From assembly GCA_002633005.1 (NCBI GenBank), contig NMRA01000016.1:1315481-1379480 (forward strand): 64,000 nt of DNA, written 5' to 3'. The first letter of the stretch is position 1, and every line of letters starts with the position of its first letter. Positions 23,000 through 34,054 of the stretch are shown here, piece by piece. The notes beneath the pieces are model-generated. The model was not told where the DNA came from and made no database searches. It saw only the letters and a list, made by a program, of their open reading frames with translations. The position numbers and the translations under genes are program-made. This stretch comes from Phoronis australis (Eukaryota; Phoronida; Phoronidae).

Positions 23000-23638
23000 C
23001 TTTCCTATCCAATTTACTGAAGTAAAGTAATGCCCTCTAACCCTTGACAACACTCAAAAGTTTAAAGGGAAATGTAAAAACGTCCTTTGAAGACTGCTAA
23101 GCGGGCTGGCGTGACCTACGCCAGTTTTCAGCGAATTAAAAGGAAACTGCGGGGAAAGATCACCCACCATGAACCATAATATCCAATCTACGACATAGGG
23201 TATATAAGTTTTTAGTTGATTCTTTCCTTAACTTCGAAAGTTGACGCCAATGAAAGGCCCGTAGCGCCATTGCGCTTTGGTGGTTCGATTTTCTTCAAAG
23301 GTGGACCTTTGATATTTCGGAAACGTCGACACAGGAGTTTTCGGTTTTGCCCATGAGGCAGCTTAATTACGGGGCAGGGAAATCTGTATGCACAGCAGCG
23401 ATGGCTCTCAGCTCTGTGTTCCTGAGGTAAGGCGGAATTCGTGATCCAGAAATGAGGACGCCGTGATGGTTGCTTGCAAAGAACGGGACTCAAATTCGAA
23501 TGTGGTCCACAAAAGAACGTTTTCACGTTACCTCCTGCCAAACTTTCAACTCAGGCGTGTTTAAATGAGTGGCTACACCTCATTACATACTCGGAAGGAA
23601 ATATTTAGTCGGAGATTTACTTGACGTAGTTTCTCTAA
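23000..23638. other. no recognisable feature
   Basis: Sequence after the gag-like frame stops. The 109-codon open frame (23212-23541, minus) has no recognised motif. Confidence 0.35.
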
Positions 23639-23639
23639 A

Positions 23640-25060
23640 GTTTCTTACATCGCTGGAAATGGGAACAGCACACTATTCCCGAAAGCTCACTAATTCGATG
23701 GTTCATTACTCCAAAAATATTTAAAATTTCGGACTCATGAGTAATTGTTAAACTTTTACATGTAAAAATAAACGACGTTTCGGTTATTAGATGCAGCTAT
23801 ACCGAAAACAACACCCAAGTAATAAATCACTGTTTGGATTTCATGCGCACGCCCGCATGTCTTACGAATACTGAAACATGAGTACCTACTTGCATTTCTA
23901 AAAGATAATGAAGTAGGAATATCGATGAATTATCAACCACGATACATTCATCTAATCGATGTCAAGATCACATCATTGCACAGCGCGACTGAAAAGATCG
24001 CGGCCACTGCGCTTCAACCTCATCCACCGGAACTACTCGTCGGACGGCTGGGTCGAAACTAAATGTAGTTACTAGGCTACTCTGTCCCTGACAGTCTTCA
24101 CGAAAGTCCCACTCAGTCTCCTTAAATTTAAAACCGCCGTTGGTTGCCGCAACCCGGACCCGTGCCCCAGATGTTTTCCCTAATTGAGAATGAGTCTACT
24201 TAGATTCAAGAACCACGATTGCCAGTTATTAGAACTGTTATTGTAACCAATGTAATCAATGTTTTAGGAACCTTCGGAGTAGTGAACCTTCGGAAAAGGG
24301 ACATGTAGCCATAGAAATCTTTTCCATCAACATTGTTACTTGAAGCTGCGCACCATTGACACTAAGTGAAGACTAACTTCGTTGATCAAAGTTTTAATTA
24401 GGTCTAAACTTGCTTTTCCTAATAATGTGAACATTCGGGGATTTTTCAGTGCAATGAGAAAACGTGTCTTGTTTCCGAAAAACGACGGAGTAGTGAATGA
24501 ACTTACCGTCGGCTTGTACTGAATTTTAAAGAACGCAATTCATGTCAAGCAACCAATCCACAATCAAAGTGGACACCGGATGGACAAAATCTTTGACAAT
24601 CACTTTCAATACGAAATTAGAAAGTGCTTGCACTTGATCATACTTATATGCTAGAATGTACACCAAATAGCTGATAACTCCCCATTTTCTGATATTTTGT
24701 CTCTTGGTGAATTTTAAGGCATTAACAGCGCACTACTTTTGGGAGCTCCCTCAATGCTTGGCTATGTACAGACATTCGCTTCTAGACGCCCTTGTTACCC
24801 TATGGTGTAGCGACCACGCGCGATCAATGCCGAAGAATAGCATAAGGCTTTCTCTAATCTCCTCATGATCCAGTCTGTACGCACACACCACTCGGGCCGT
24901 ACCCGGCCCGACGATTATGTAAAGCACTTTGAATAAGAAGCAAATTCAAAATTAACATTAATTTGATAGCGATTGTGGTTAGAAGTACTAGGGATCGGAT
25001 AGGCTAGGACTGGACCTTTTACGCGGGGGTCAATCGAACACCCCGACCGCCCCGCGGCTA
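23640..25060 (+). repeat. dispersed repeat A (1.4 kb), inverted partner of 58320-60299
   Basis: The reverse complement aligns collinearly with 58320-60299. Anchors are 23655 (TGGAAATGGGAACAG) to 60275, 23790 to 60115 (TTATTAGATGCA), 24150 to 59765 (ACCGCCGTTGGT.GCCGC), 24310 (GAAATCTTTTCCATCAA) to 59180, 24570 to 58905 (CCACAATCAAAGTGGACAC) and 25035 to 58345. It contains GAACCTTCGGAGTAGTGAA, which is tandemly repeated near 60200. No protein is evident, so the class is unknown. It may be a large non-autonomous DNA element. Confidence 0.85.
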
Positions 25061-25149
25061 CGGGCCTTAATGATGCATTAGCTGGTGACGGAACAAAATC
25101 GACCATCTCGTCACCCGAAACCTAGAACCCTTCGTCATAGATACCCTAG

Positions 25150-25300
25150 CACATCTATGCATTAAGGCTCGTACCTGTACAACTGCTCGTGGAAATGATA
25201 AGTAACTTGTGTGCTTGCAAGTACACGAGTACCATTTGCTTGATGGATGGCAAACTCTAACAACACTGCAATAAATTAAAGTGGCATAGAACCAGCGATC
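25150..25300 (+). repeat. dispersed repeat family 3, copy 1
   Basis: Aligns in the same orientation with 41145-41290, sharing TTGTGTGCTTGCAAGTACA.G followed by GTACC.TT, CAAC..CAACA.TG and TTGGCATAGAAC-type blocks. The palindromic pair TACGGGCCTTAATG..GCA (25059) and TGCATTAAGGCTCGTA (25158) frames its left side. Confidence 0.6.
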
Positions 25301-25744
25301 TAATGTAAGGCCCTTACCACCACAGCTGTCCATTGCAATAAAGTGTAAATTTTGTACTTCAACAAGTTCACTGTGATCGTAAATCCAAATGGCATCTTAA
25401 ATGGCAATGTTAGGCCTACTCCTGGACCCGAAAACACTTACATGTACCAAATAAAACCTTATTTTAGGTGTTCCTTTTGTATTTTCTTTTGTCTTTTCGT
25501 GCTACAAACGTTTTTTTTATCAGTATTTGACCCTTATCGACTGTCATCGATTATTTCCGTACCCACATTTCCTGCTCATCAGTTCAGGAACTTGTCTTGA
25601 ACGCCGCCATTTTTTCTTGTGACTGAATGTGCTACCGGTTGCTCAAAAAATCGTCATTATTTTGTTTTATACCGCATTATCAGCCTGACATGGCCAATAA
25701 AACAGTTAAATAACCCATTTAGTTGTTCAACGCGAGGTGAATAA
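25301..25744. other. no recognisable feature
   Basis: AT-rich DNA without motifs or repeat partners. Confidence 0.35.
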
Positions 25745-25764
25745 CATTTTAGTGGGAAACCAAG

Positions 25765-25820
25765 GCAGGTTTCAAACCCGCTCCGCAAGAGTTTCGAGTG
25801 ATCGACTTAACCAATGAGAT
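25765..25820 (-). mobile_element. tRNA-derived SINE head or tRNA pseudogene
   Basis: On the minus strand, CTCATTGGTTAAGTCGATC (25800-25818) looks like an A box/D arm. GCGGGTTTGAAACCTGC (25765-25781) forms a five-pair T-arm with a B-box-like loop. No acceptor stem pairs, so it is not a functional tRNA; a tRNA-derived SINE promoter is the simplest reading. Confidence 0.55.
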
Positions 25821-25829
25821 AAATATAGG

Positions 25830-28394
25830 TAGAGTTGAAGTCACTTGGTTTTAGTAGAGCGGAGTGGTCCGTCATCTTGCTGGTGAACCATGTTAGTCAA
25901 GATGCGTGTGTACTGTGTGGTATCTAGGAACCAATATCGGTTTCAACATGTGATTTCAAGTTAAGACTCAATTTTATTCTGAAAATTCCCCAGCTTCCAT
26001 CAGGCCACCGTGTTTAGTGTTTACATGTACATAGCGTTCATCATCAATATGGCGGTCCTCGTGTCATGCGCTGCCTCTCTTGCGACGTGTCGTCTCTATG
26101 TATCTAGCTCATTGGACTTAACCGCTGCGCAACTCAGCAGCTGACGCCATCGAATGTGAAAATAGAACACTTAAATGAGCACGCGCAATAACGGCGTGTT
26201 CAACAAACGGCATTGAATCGATATTTATACGCTATGAAAAATAAGACACGCAATTTCATTAAAAACGGCATCCTTAATTCAGTAAAATTTATCTGTCATT
26301 TTCTCTCGCTTGTAAATCATCTATCTCCAGTTTTGAATGCCGGTAACGTGTCGTCGGGATCCTCAGCAACCAGTGCGGAACTACTTTAGCAGACGATATC
26401 TTCACATTGGAAGCCTAGCATGATAAGACGGTGTAGTAAGCTAGACTAGTAGCATAAAACTTATTTTACAGATTCACTTTATTTCTATTTTGTTTAAATT
26501 TTCAATTGGTTTTAAGTAAAAATATCATTTTAACAAGAATGACTCGGTTTTTCTTAGGAGGTCACGACCTCCGACTACGGGCCTTGAACATAGAAAGTAG
26601 TTACAAAAGCCGAGACCAGCCGAGAAAGATAGATCGATTCATTGCAATGTTTATCGTTCAATATTTGGTATAAATAGATTATTACATGTTCTCAGACGTT
26701 ACCCTCTTTATCTAGGGCCCTCTGGATTTGGTAGAATTATTGCCCGAGGGGCTCTGGATTTTACGGGGGATAACGACTTCTCCATGTAAATACACAAATC
26801 GTACCGGGAGTGGCGTACATGAAGTAATATCCCACGAGACGTTATTCTGCGTATCGACCGAGACCGCTAAACAGGTAAAAATCAATGGGGCCAGAAGCAG
26901 ATCTACGGGGGTTCAGGGGTTTAAACCCCCCCTCGGGCCAGGACCCAAAAATTAAAAAAGAAAAAAAAACAAAAACGTCTCCACCAAAACAAAAACGGCA
27001 CCGCCAGCGTGTGTAAGCCCCGAGTAAACCAACTTGGAAAAAATGAAGGGGGGGTTCACTCTGAAAATATATTTTTTGCATTGTGAATTGCTGTTTTGAA
27101 AATCAACGCGTTTCGAGTCTTCGTGGCTCATCGACAAAACCCCGGAGATCAATTGTGCGCGTGCTTCCGACGACACTTCTGAAGTAGCCAAACATTTTAG
27201 ATGGATTCACCGCTGAAAAAGCAGATCTATAGCTGATTTCTTTGGTAACTAGTTTCTTTACTCTAAGATATGTTTTGATTTGATTAGGGGAAATACTGTG
27301 GTGCCGCAACCCTGATATTCAGGCGAATCGACGAGCAACGTTTTTACCTCATCTGTCGTGCCGTGTCATCCTATTACACCCCACACGTTTGTAACTCGAA
27401 TTTGACTGGTGTATTGTAAAGTTGTCTTGCACAATATCATACAGTTTACATGTACAGTACATGTAATACTTTTGAAAAAAACACTCGTTTTCCGAAGAAT
27501 TGCTATTGTGGTGGGGGCCTTGGTCTGGTCGCGAGTCTGTTTGAAGATTATGGCACTCTAACAAGTTATGTCTATGCAAGGAATGACCAAGGGGGCACTC
27601 ACATTTACAAAGTGACCGCATTGTGTACAGTACCAGAAATTGCGGGGAGGCTGTATTTTCACAACAAAGCCTTGCGGGAGCCCTAGTGCCGATCTCAACA
27701 CCTACCGTCTTTCTACCTGCAATAAGCACCACTGCCGTTTTCTATAATGGGAATTTCCGCAGAAAGGCCCACCCGACGAAACGCCCATGCCCATTGGGAC
27801 GTTTATTTCGAAAATTGCAAGAGATGCAAATGGGTCCTGGGATACATCGTCAAGGTTTGAAGTAGTCCATGATGAACGGAACAAATTTAGTTGCGCATGC
27901 TGTAAGTCTTTTGAACGGACTTGGTAACCTCAGGGGGCTTAGGGTCAACTGAGCTGCGAAGCGAGATGCTGCATTGTAGAGGTGGGCAATCTCATTGACA
28001 CAACAGTTGACGAAGTGCAAGCGTTGGGAACAAACGTCGAATATGTCTGGGTGGAATGGTTCTAAGACAAGCAAACCATTGGATCCGATATACAGACTCC
28101 TCGGCAGTCTACACAGCAGGAAGATAGGACCAACGTTCCTGGAGAAACACCCAGGTAATAAGTTATAATTATGCACAGTTTGTAATAATGTCGGTTTTTT
28201 ATGCTTGTGTACGATGAAAACGAAATAGAATTTATTTTTTAAGCATGCCAAATTTACTCAGTATACCAGAGAGTCTACGAGCGAACAGAAACTGATTCTG
28301 GTTTGTATTTCTACATGAGCCTATCTGCTTCATATCCAAAATCTTATTTCATGTAGAGCGTAGTTAAATCTGTACCCAATACTTGTTTCTTCCA
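25830..28394. other. no recognisable gene; possible MITE scrap
   Basis: AGCAGATCTACGGGGGTTCA at about 26896, followed by a C-rich tract, resembles the edge of the hAT-like MITEs. Open frames up to 133 codons (27850-28251, minus) have no known motif. Confidence 0.35.
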
Positions 28395-28395
28395 G

Positions 28396-28520
28396 TGAGT
28401 ACTACAGAACGGTGCGAAAACCCTTCCTAGACAACCTCTCGCAGCAGTTGACCACCAGATGTGTAAACTACACGTATGAGCAACCACTGGGGATCAAGAC
28501 GTGTCTAGAGAGAAGTTTCA
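28396..28520 (+). pseudogene. hAT-type transposase (ZNF862-like) exon fragment
   Basis: After an acceptor (GTTTCTTCCAG) the frame reads EYYRTVRKPFLDNLSQQLTT and then RC. This matches the YY/YF...PFLD.L...L..RF block that begins the conserved C-terminal half of hAT-derived proteins such as ZNF862. The motif's usual Phe after Arg is Cys here. The frame continues to about 28627 but soon enters a minisatellite, so the downstream part is probably not coding. No neighbouring hAT exons were found, and I read it as a decayed transposase or domesticated-gene remnant. Confidence 0.55.
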
Positions 28521-28539
28521 ATTCGAAATTTTTTGCAAA

Positions 28540-28811
28540 GTACGTTTTAGGTCTCACGACGGACCAGGCCAGCTTGATTTGTGTAGATATCGAGTTTCAG
28601 TGTACTTCTGGTCCCTCGGCGAACTAGTCTTGTGATGTTTTTTACCAAAGTGTGCTTTGTAAAACTATTTATCTCAGCCAGTACTGTTTGGTCCCGCGAC
28701 AGATCGACTATTTTTATAGGAATAATAAGCACAGGTGTACTTTTGGTCTCTTGACGTACCAGGCCAGAGTTTTTGTGTACTCTCAGTGTACATCTGGTCC
28801 CTCTACGAACT
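28540..28811 (+). repeat. degenerate minisatellite, about five units
   Basis: Units of the form GTACWTYTGGTCYC.YGACG.AC, two of them extended by CCAGGCCAG, occur near 28540, 28598, 28682, 28737 and 28787. Alternating long and short units repeat as a block of about 90 bp (28540-28620 against 28735-28811). Confidence 0.7.
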
Positions 28812-29434
28812 GCTTCTGCATATCTTTTCACCACGGTGTTGGCCTACGGAGTGTTTTGGTTTCGTGAAACTGTTTTCAGATGATTTGTTTCCTGATACAT
28901 TTGACGTTTTTCAATTGTTGTCAACGTGATTCAGCTTAATAAAGTGATACTTAATTGTTTGTTGTTGCTTTTAGTAATAGACTATGAGCTGAAAGCACCA
29001 TCGTTCGCCAGTTTTTTTCTTAACGAGACAGAACACATGTTTATTTCCAGACTAACAGTACAGGTCTTCATTCTTAAACAGCTTGCGGCTGTTGCGATCA
29101 TCTGATATTCAAGTTTTTATGCCCCGTGGGTGCTCCTTATGCACGTCAACGTTTGGTAGTTGTCTAAACCCCTGTATACACACCACACTTTCTCGTATGC
29201 TAAAAAGGTGTGTGTAAGCAGACGTTCCAACAAAAAAATTTGCTGGTGGTGTGACTCATACCAAGATGTTCACAAATATGGTTTCACGAAACTTATGAGC
29301 CAAGTTCATGTGACGAAATCGAGAAGGGCTTTTAATTATCTCAAGAAAAAACTCCAGGGACATGTTAAGTGCCAGAAACGTACCAGGATGCATGGAAATT
29401 TCACTGTTTGGCTACAAAAACAAAAAGTTGTCTT

Positions 29435-29516
29435 ACCCCCCTCCCAACNCGCCTCGTATACGACCTTTGCGGGAATCCTAAACTCCCCCCTTACTGAAAA
29501 CGTAGATCCGCCACTG
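29435..29516 (+). mobile_element. hAT-like MITE, subfamily 2, right part
   Basis: The right end CGTAGATCCGCCACTG, preceded by CCCCCCTTACTGAAAACGT, matches the end of the 10103-10207 element. The left end is unclear. A single N lies inside a C-rich tract at 29449. Confidence 0.55.
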
Positions 29517-29665
29517 CATAGACTATAGTAGATGGGCCGCCAACTCCGTATACTTTCAATGGACGAAATCTGTAATCTTACGCATAAGCCCTTACGTCAT
29601 TATTCAGTGGCGACACCTGGCTAAATTTCTGGTGCAATTTCCGGCAAGAACGTCGTCTGGCAATC

Positions 29666-29863
29666 ATGGTCGGCTTCTGTGTGGCCGGTTGTTTGGCCAC
29701 ACAGGCGAAATGCAAAGGAATTAGCTTCCATACCATCCGAAGATCCCATAATCGGCTGTGGGGAGAAAACCTTATTTCTTGTGTCAACGTGAATGGCAGT
29801 TGTTTCAGCAATAAGACTTTATACATTTGTTCTGAAAGGCACTTTGAGGATGAACGTTTTTAA
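29666..29863 (+). pseudogene. degenerate THAP domain
   Basis: The frame begins MVGFCVAGC, the usual THAP start (M-x-x-x-C-x2-4-C), and runs through KGISFHTI and a single W to YICSERHFEDERF, then stops. This matches the THAP end C-x-x-H-F-E-x-x-x-F, except that one extra codon (Arg) sits between Cys and His. That would disturb zinc binding. The proline-rich core around residues 25-30 also reads poorly and suggests a small frameshift pair. At 65 codons the frame is just the domain. It is either a relic of a THAP9/P-type transposase or the first exon of a decayed THAP gene. Confidence 0.65.
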
Positions 29864-29869
29864 GAGGCT

Positions 29870-31710
29870 CTAGTAGGCCTACTACTTAATCCTGTCTTTA
29901 CAAATCCATTTTTCTTTTCTCCGTTTTGATGAAAACTATCCGGTAAACTTTTTGACGAAAATTGTCCGCTAAATTTCTTCCAAAGGTAGTGACTCGTGAA
30001 CTCTTGTGCTTACGAGGAACTTTAGTCATAGTCTAGTGAGCGAATTAACCAAATTACTCTTCGCTGGCCCTGATCAGACGGTTGGTCTCAGCAGAACGCG
30101 CACATTTGGCCAGGATTTGGACCAGCGATTTCAACAAATTCACATTCGTGTACAAATGAATAGAAAGCTGGTAAAACTTTTAACATAAATAAAGATTACA
30201 TTAATACTTCAGAAATAACCACCTGGACCAGTCAAAATCTATCTCACAATTCAACAACAGGTTACACACTCATATCATGTCGAATATATGCCACACAAAA
30301 TCTCTCGACGGCACTGAGTCTATGAAAATGCGACCAACTTCTTTGAAAACATGGAACTGGAAATTACACCAGAGGGTTGTGAAGGTTGTTTTTATTCTTC
30401 AATGTTAAATTTTTGTAAGCGAACAAATGGTTTTTAAATTTCCGCCTTAAGTCCTAACATTTCCAAACTTAAGTCGTTCAAACGAACGTTTATGACGAAA
30501 AAATTCTTCAACCAGTTTTGTAAAGTCCTATGCCAACTTTAGGGTACATAATGAACCAACAAAAGGGTCCCGTGCCTCCTGAAATATTACCGTATTCGCC
30601 CTAATAAGCTGCCAGGGCGATAAGAAAAATCCGCTTCAGGAAGGGGGGCTGCATATTATAGCCCAAAAATGGTTGAAACACGGTCTCTGAAACAGGTGAA
30701 ATCATAAGCTAAAATTCATCAAAATTACGCTCTGTGACGCATCTGTAACCTATGACAGAGTTTCTACAAAACAGCAGTGCATTGCTATCAAACTTTGTTG
30801 TTAACTTACGAGCATTTTTCAGAAAATCCCACTGCCAAAAATTGCCGTGAATCTGGTTTCAAGCTCCTCAGCTTTGTTTAACTATATATTAATAAACCAT
30901 AAAAATGGTTCCAAGTGATCAGTGCAATGGGCCCACATGCGCTGCCTGCGCACGTCTGGTAAAACGTTTATCATTCAGCTCCTGATTTGAACAAAGGTCT
31001 CGTTTTTTTAATTTTTCGTCCGGTATAAATAACGCTACGGACCTCGAAATCCAGCGAAACACTTCTACCTTACAAATCTGACAATCCCTAGTCTCAGTAA
31101 ACTTGAGCACCCAGCAAAAGATACTAATGATGAAATTCCGGTGATGATAATCACCCACTTTGTTTATTTATTTCACCTATAGTTGGTAAAATGAAGCCCA
31201 TTCGAGTAAGCACCATGTGGGTCCCAATGCTATCCCAACATATGATAGAACCCAACAAGCTCAAGTTGCAGTCAAATCAGGATGGGCATAAATAAGCAAA
31301 TTTACTGTATCAACAGATTGGCCAAATAAGAATAAGATACAAAGTGTTGCTACAGTGCACACGTGCACGATACTTGGTCTATTATTTTCCCGCCGTAAAT
31401 GCATGAACCAATCAGATCACCAATGGCGCAAAGTTTTCGAAAACAGCTCGATTCTTACGGAGTCCTGTTATTGCTCTATTTATTTTCAACTTTATTGTGT
31501 TACATTTAATTTATTTTCTGTTCAACTCAATGAAGCCACTTAATATGAATGCATTCAACACAGTTAATGCATTGTAAAAACCAAAAGTTATGCTCTATGA
31601 ACATTAGACGAAATCAGTACACCCCTTTTTTAAAAAATGGGTTAAAAGTTAGAAACAAAGGACACCAGTTTCCATCACTTGTAACGTCGATTTTCGACAT
31701 TGATGTTGGG
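29870..31710. other. no recognisable gene
   Basis: AT-rich DNA with short motif-free open frames. TAAATTTCCGCCTTAAG and CTTAAGTCGTTC at about 30440-30480 hint at small palindromes but give no clear element. Confidence 0.35.
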
Positions 31711-32053
31711 GAGTGTCAGAATATAGTCTGACAGTATTTTATTTGTATTGTATTGTATTGTTTTGTTGTTCTGTTTGATTGGCATGACCCCTGAGTTAAG
31801 TACAGTGATGATATAATTTGTTTACTACAAAATAGTGGTGAACTTTCTAGAAGACTGAGGTCAGAACAGTGATGATCTAATTTGTTTACTGCAGTATAGT
31901 GTGGAACTTTCTAGAAGACTCTAGCATGACAGTGATTAATGCAGTCTGGAATATTCTAGAGACTAGTATATGTTTGTAGAATGATTAGGTAGATTCAGGA
32001 AAGTTCTAGAATGTGCTTGAATTGATGTAAAATTCCAGAACAATGCATTAGGC

Positions 32054-32061
32054 TATAAATA
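32054..32061 (+). promoter_or_regulatory. TATA box of the LTR
   Basis: TATAAATA within GGCTATAAATACACAAGC. The predicted start about 30 bases on falls at 32083-32090, just where homology with the inverted copy (32504-32788) ends. In that inverted copy the element reads TACAAATA. Confidence 0.65.
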
Positions 32062-32398
32062 CACAAGCACGGATTTGTGTTAGACAGATCAAGTCAGCAG
32101 TTCCTGAGAAGATCAAGTCGGGAGATTAAGTCAGTTCAAGAGAAGATCAAGTCAGTTCAAGTAAGTCAATCAGGAGAACTACAGTTGAGTTGCAGTGAAG
32201 AGAATCGGCAGTTACAGCTATAGTCAATAGAGAGCCAGCTATAGAGATAGCAGGTTATTGAATCGACGAGTGTAACAGTTGCTGAACGTGTCTCAGAAGT
32301 TCATCACAAGTAAAGGCTTCGCAGCACTGGCTGGAGTATAAACAGACATTACATCGGACGTTTTGTTTGAGTAGGCTTGTGAACGTACGGTCAGGATT

Positions 32399-32404
32399 AA
32401 TAAA
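32399..32404 (+). terminator. poly-A signal in LTR
   Basis: AATAAA, conserved at the aligned position in the 22552-22745 fragment (AATAATAAAG). It lies about 315 bases after the predicted start, consistent with the R-U5 border shortly after. Confidence 0.6.
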
Positions 32405-32503
32405 GGATTAACTCGAACCAGTCTTCAGTCAATCGTTGCACCGAAAGCTATTAGCACCGTTTGGTAACCACCTGCGCCCACCCACACACGGGGAAAAACG
32501 TGA

Positions 32504-32788
32504 CTAACACAAACCCGTGCTTGTGTATTTGTAGCCTAGTGAATTGTTCTGGAACTTTTTATCAATTCAAGCACATTCTAGAACTTTCCTGAATCTACCC
32601 AACCATTCTACAAACATATACTAGCCTCTAGAATATTCCAGACTGCATTAAACAGTCATGCTAGAGTCTTCTAGAAAGTTCCACACTATACTGCAGTAAA
32701 CAAATTACATCGTCATTGTACTCAACTCAGGGGTCATGCCAATCAAACAGAGTAACAAAACAAAACAATACAACTAAAAATACTGACA
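32504..32788 (-). mobile_element. inverted copy of the LTR U3
   Basis: The reverse complement begins TGTCAGTATTTTTAGTTG (at 32788) and follows the left LTR through GGCATGACCCCTGAGTT, CAGTATAGTGTGGAACTTTC, CTAGAGGCTAGTATATGTTT and CACAAGCACGG.TTTGTGTTA. It stops at 32504, which corresponds to about 32083 of the left copy. It holds U3 only, with no R or U5, about 85-90% identical by eye. The two copies converge with roughly 420 bp of R-U5 and leader between them. Confidence 0.85.
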
Positions 32789-32899
32789 GGGAGGAACATC
32801 AGTCTGGCGACAGCAACACAAAATCGTACGACGGCGATGATTTTCAAAATTTAATTCGTTTTTGTTGTATGTCTTTCATAGTTTTTCCCTACGGTTCAG

Positions 32900-33110
32900 G
32901 TTACTTCTGAGTCGAGGAACAAAGGAACAAGAACCGAAAGAGGCAGGGTTCGTGATAACGTTGGAGAACGGTTACATTTATATAAGGTGTTACAACTGTC
33001 ATCGATATTGTCATCTCCTCTGTTTTCATCCAACCTTCTCTGATGAAAACTTGAATGAAGAGGACATTCAGTACTTGAGTGAGCACGGTATACTGTGTGA
33101 TTTATGTTGA
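32900..33110 (+). pseudogene. half PHD-finger exon (C-terminal Zn ligands)
   Basis: A possible acceptor (GGTTCAG) ends at 32899 and opens a frame to a stop at 33108-33110. Its C-terminal part carries CYNC-HRYC-HLLC, a 24-residue loop containing LNEEDIQYLSEHG, and then CDLC. The spacing C-x2-C-x4-H-x2-C-x24-C-x2-C equals the second half of a PHD finger. The DIQYLSE phrase resembles PHD fingers attached to invertebrate retroelement proteins. The first Cys pair would be in an upstream exon, absent here because the inverted LTR lies immediately before. It is probably a mobile-element or gene remnant. Confidence 0.6.
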
Positions 33111-33660
33111 ATTATTCAACGGTTCTTTTAAGAACCATTTCACGCTATACCTAAGGCTCATGCACAGTACAACCAACGGTCCTTTTAAGGGCCACTCAAC
33201 ACTTCCCAGAAGAACTTATAAACATGCAAAGGTTAAACTAGTCAAATCGTTGCAGAGGCGCACTTTTTAATTCGAACAAAATTAATATTTTTCTAAACCA
33301 AAAACGTTATATAAGGATCTTTTGCATTCACAGGTACTCGTTCAAATTTGTGCACAGAATGCTTTCGTAGTTTTCTCAGTAGGCCTGTGTAAACCATAAA
33401 TCACAAACTGTCCGATAACTATTCTGCTATTGGGCAAGCAGACGACATAATCAGGCGGCACCGAAGTTTCAATTTTGTAATTAATTACCAGTAGCATTGC
33501 CAAAAGTACTCACAATACCAACACTTCTACTATTGAAAGACTTTGAAAAGTGTTTCAATGCCGAAATTAATATTTTTTCGTTGTTTTGGACAGTAAAGTA
33601 GATGCAAATATTTCTCGTCAAAATACACTAACCGGAAACTGTACCAGAAAGGTCAGGAGA
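33111..33660. other. no recognisable feature
   Basis: Contains two imperfect copies of CAACGGT.CTTTTAAG..CCA (33116 and 33173), a 57-bp-spaced direct repeat. Otherwise nothing is assigned. Confidence 0.4.
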
Positions 33661-33662
33661 TA

Positions 33663-33719
33663 ACCTGGTTCCCGGGCCTCACAAGCTGACGTCACGGATT
33701 GCTTGTGAAGGCCCAGGTA
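33663..33719. repeat. imperfect hairpin with CRE-like centre
   Basis: ACCTGGTTCCCGGGCCTCACAAGC is mirrored by GCTTGTGAAGGCCCAGGT, leaving a short loop that contains TGACGTCA. It may be a short foldback element or a promoter-proximal motif. Confidence 0.5.
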
Positions 33720-34054
33720 CAGGGCACTAGAACGATGGATTTCATTGGCTGTCAGCTGGCAATTTTTAACCAGGAAGTTGGTTCTGCGCATGCTTACATC
33801 CGGTAATACGTTACTAGGTCGCTAGGTGTCGCGAAAGTAAAAGTTATTTTGCGAGTTGCGTTTGCGGTCGGAACTCTGGTGAGGTAGCTGTTTATATTGT
33901 TATATTATCAACAAACTGTGCAGAAATTCACGTCATTATCGATTCCTTATTATGAAAATAAATAAATCTGAATTAACAATGGCTTCTCTCTTTTCACTTG
34001 ACTTTTTCAGTTTCATTATTTACGCTTTATAGTAGGAAATGAAAACGTCTCTTG

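Larger units (their letters stand above)
31729..32456 (+). mobile_element. LTR of a retrotransposon (U3-R-U5)
   Basis: Starts TGACAGTATTTT (a TGTCAG...CTGACA palindrome covers 31714-31733) and ends near CTATTAGCA, so it has TG...CA ends. It carries a TATA box and a poly-A signal in LTR order. 32270-32456 recurs at 22556-22735, where a gag-like frame follows. TGGTAACCACC just downstream of the LTR could be a primer-binding site, but the matching tRNA is not identified. U3 contains internal GGAACTTTCTAGAAGACT-type subrepeats at 31842 and 31901. No polymerase genes are attached here. Confidence 0.7.
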
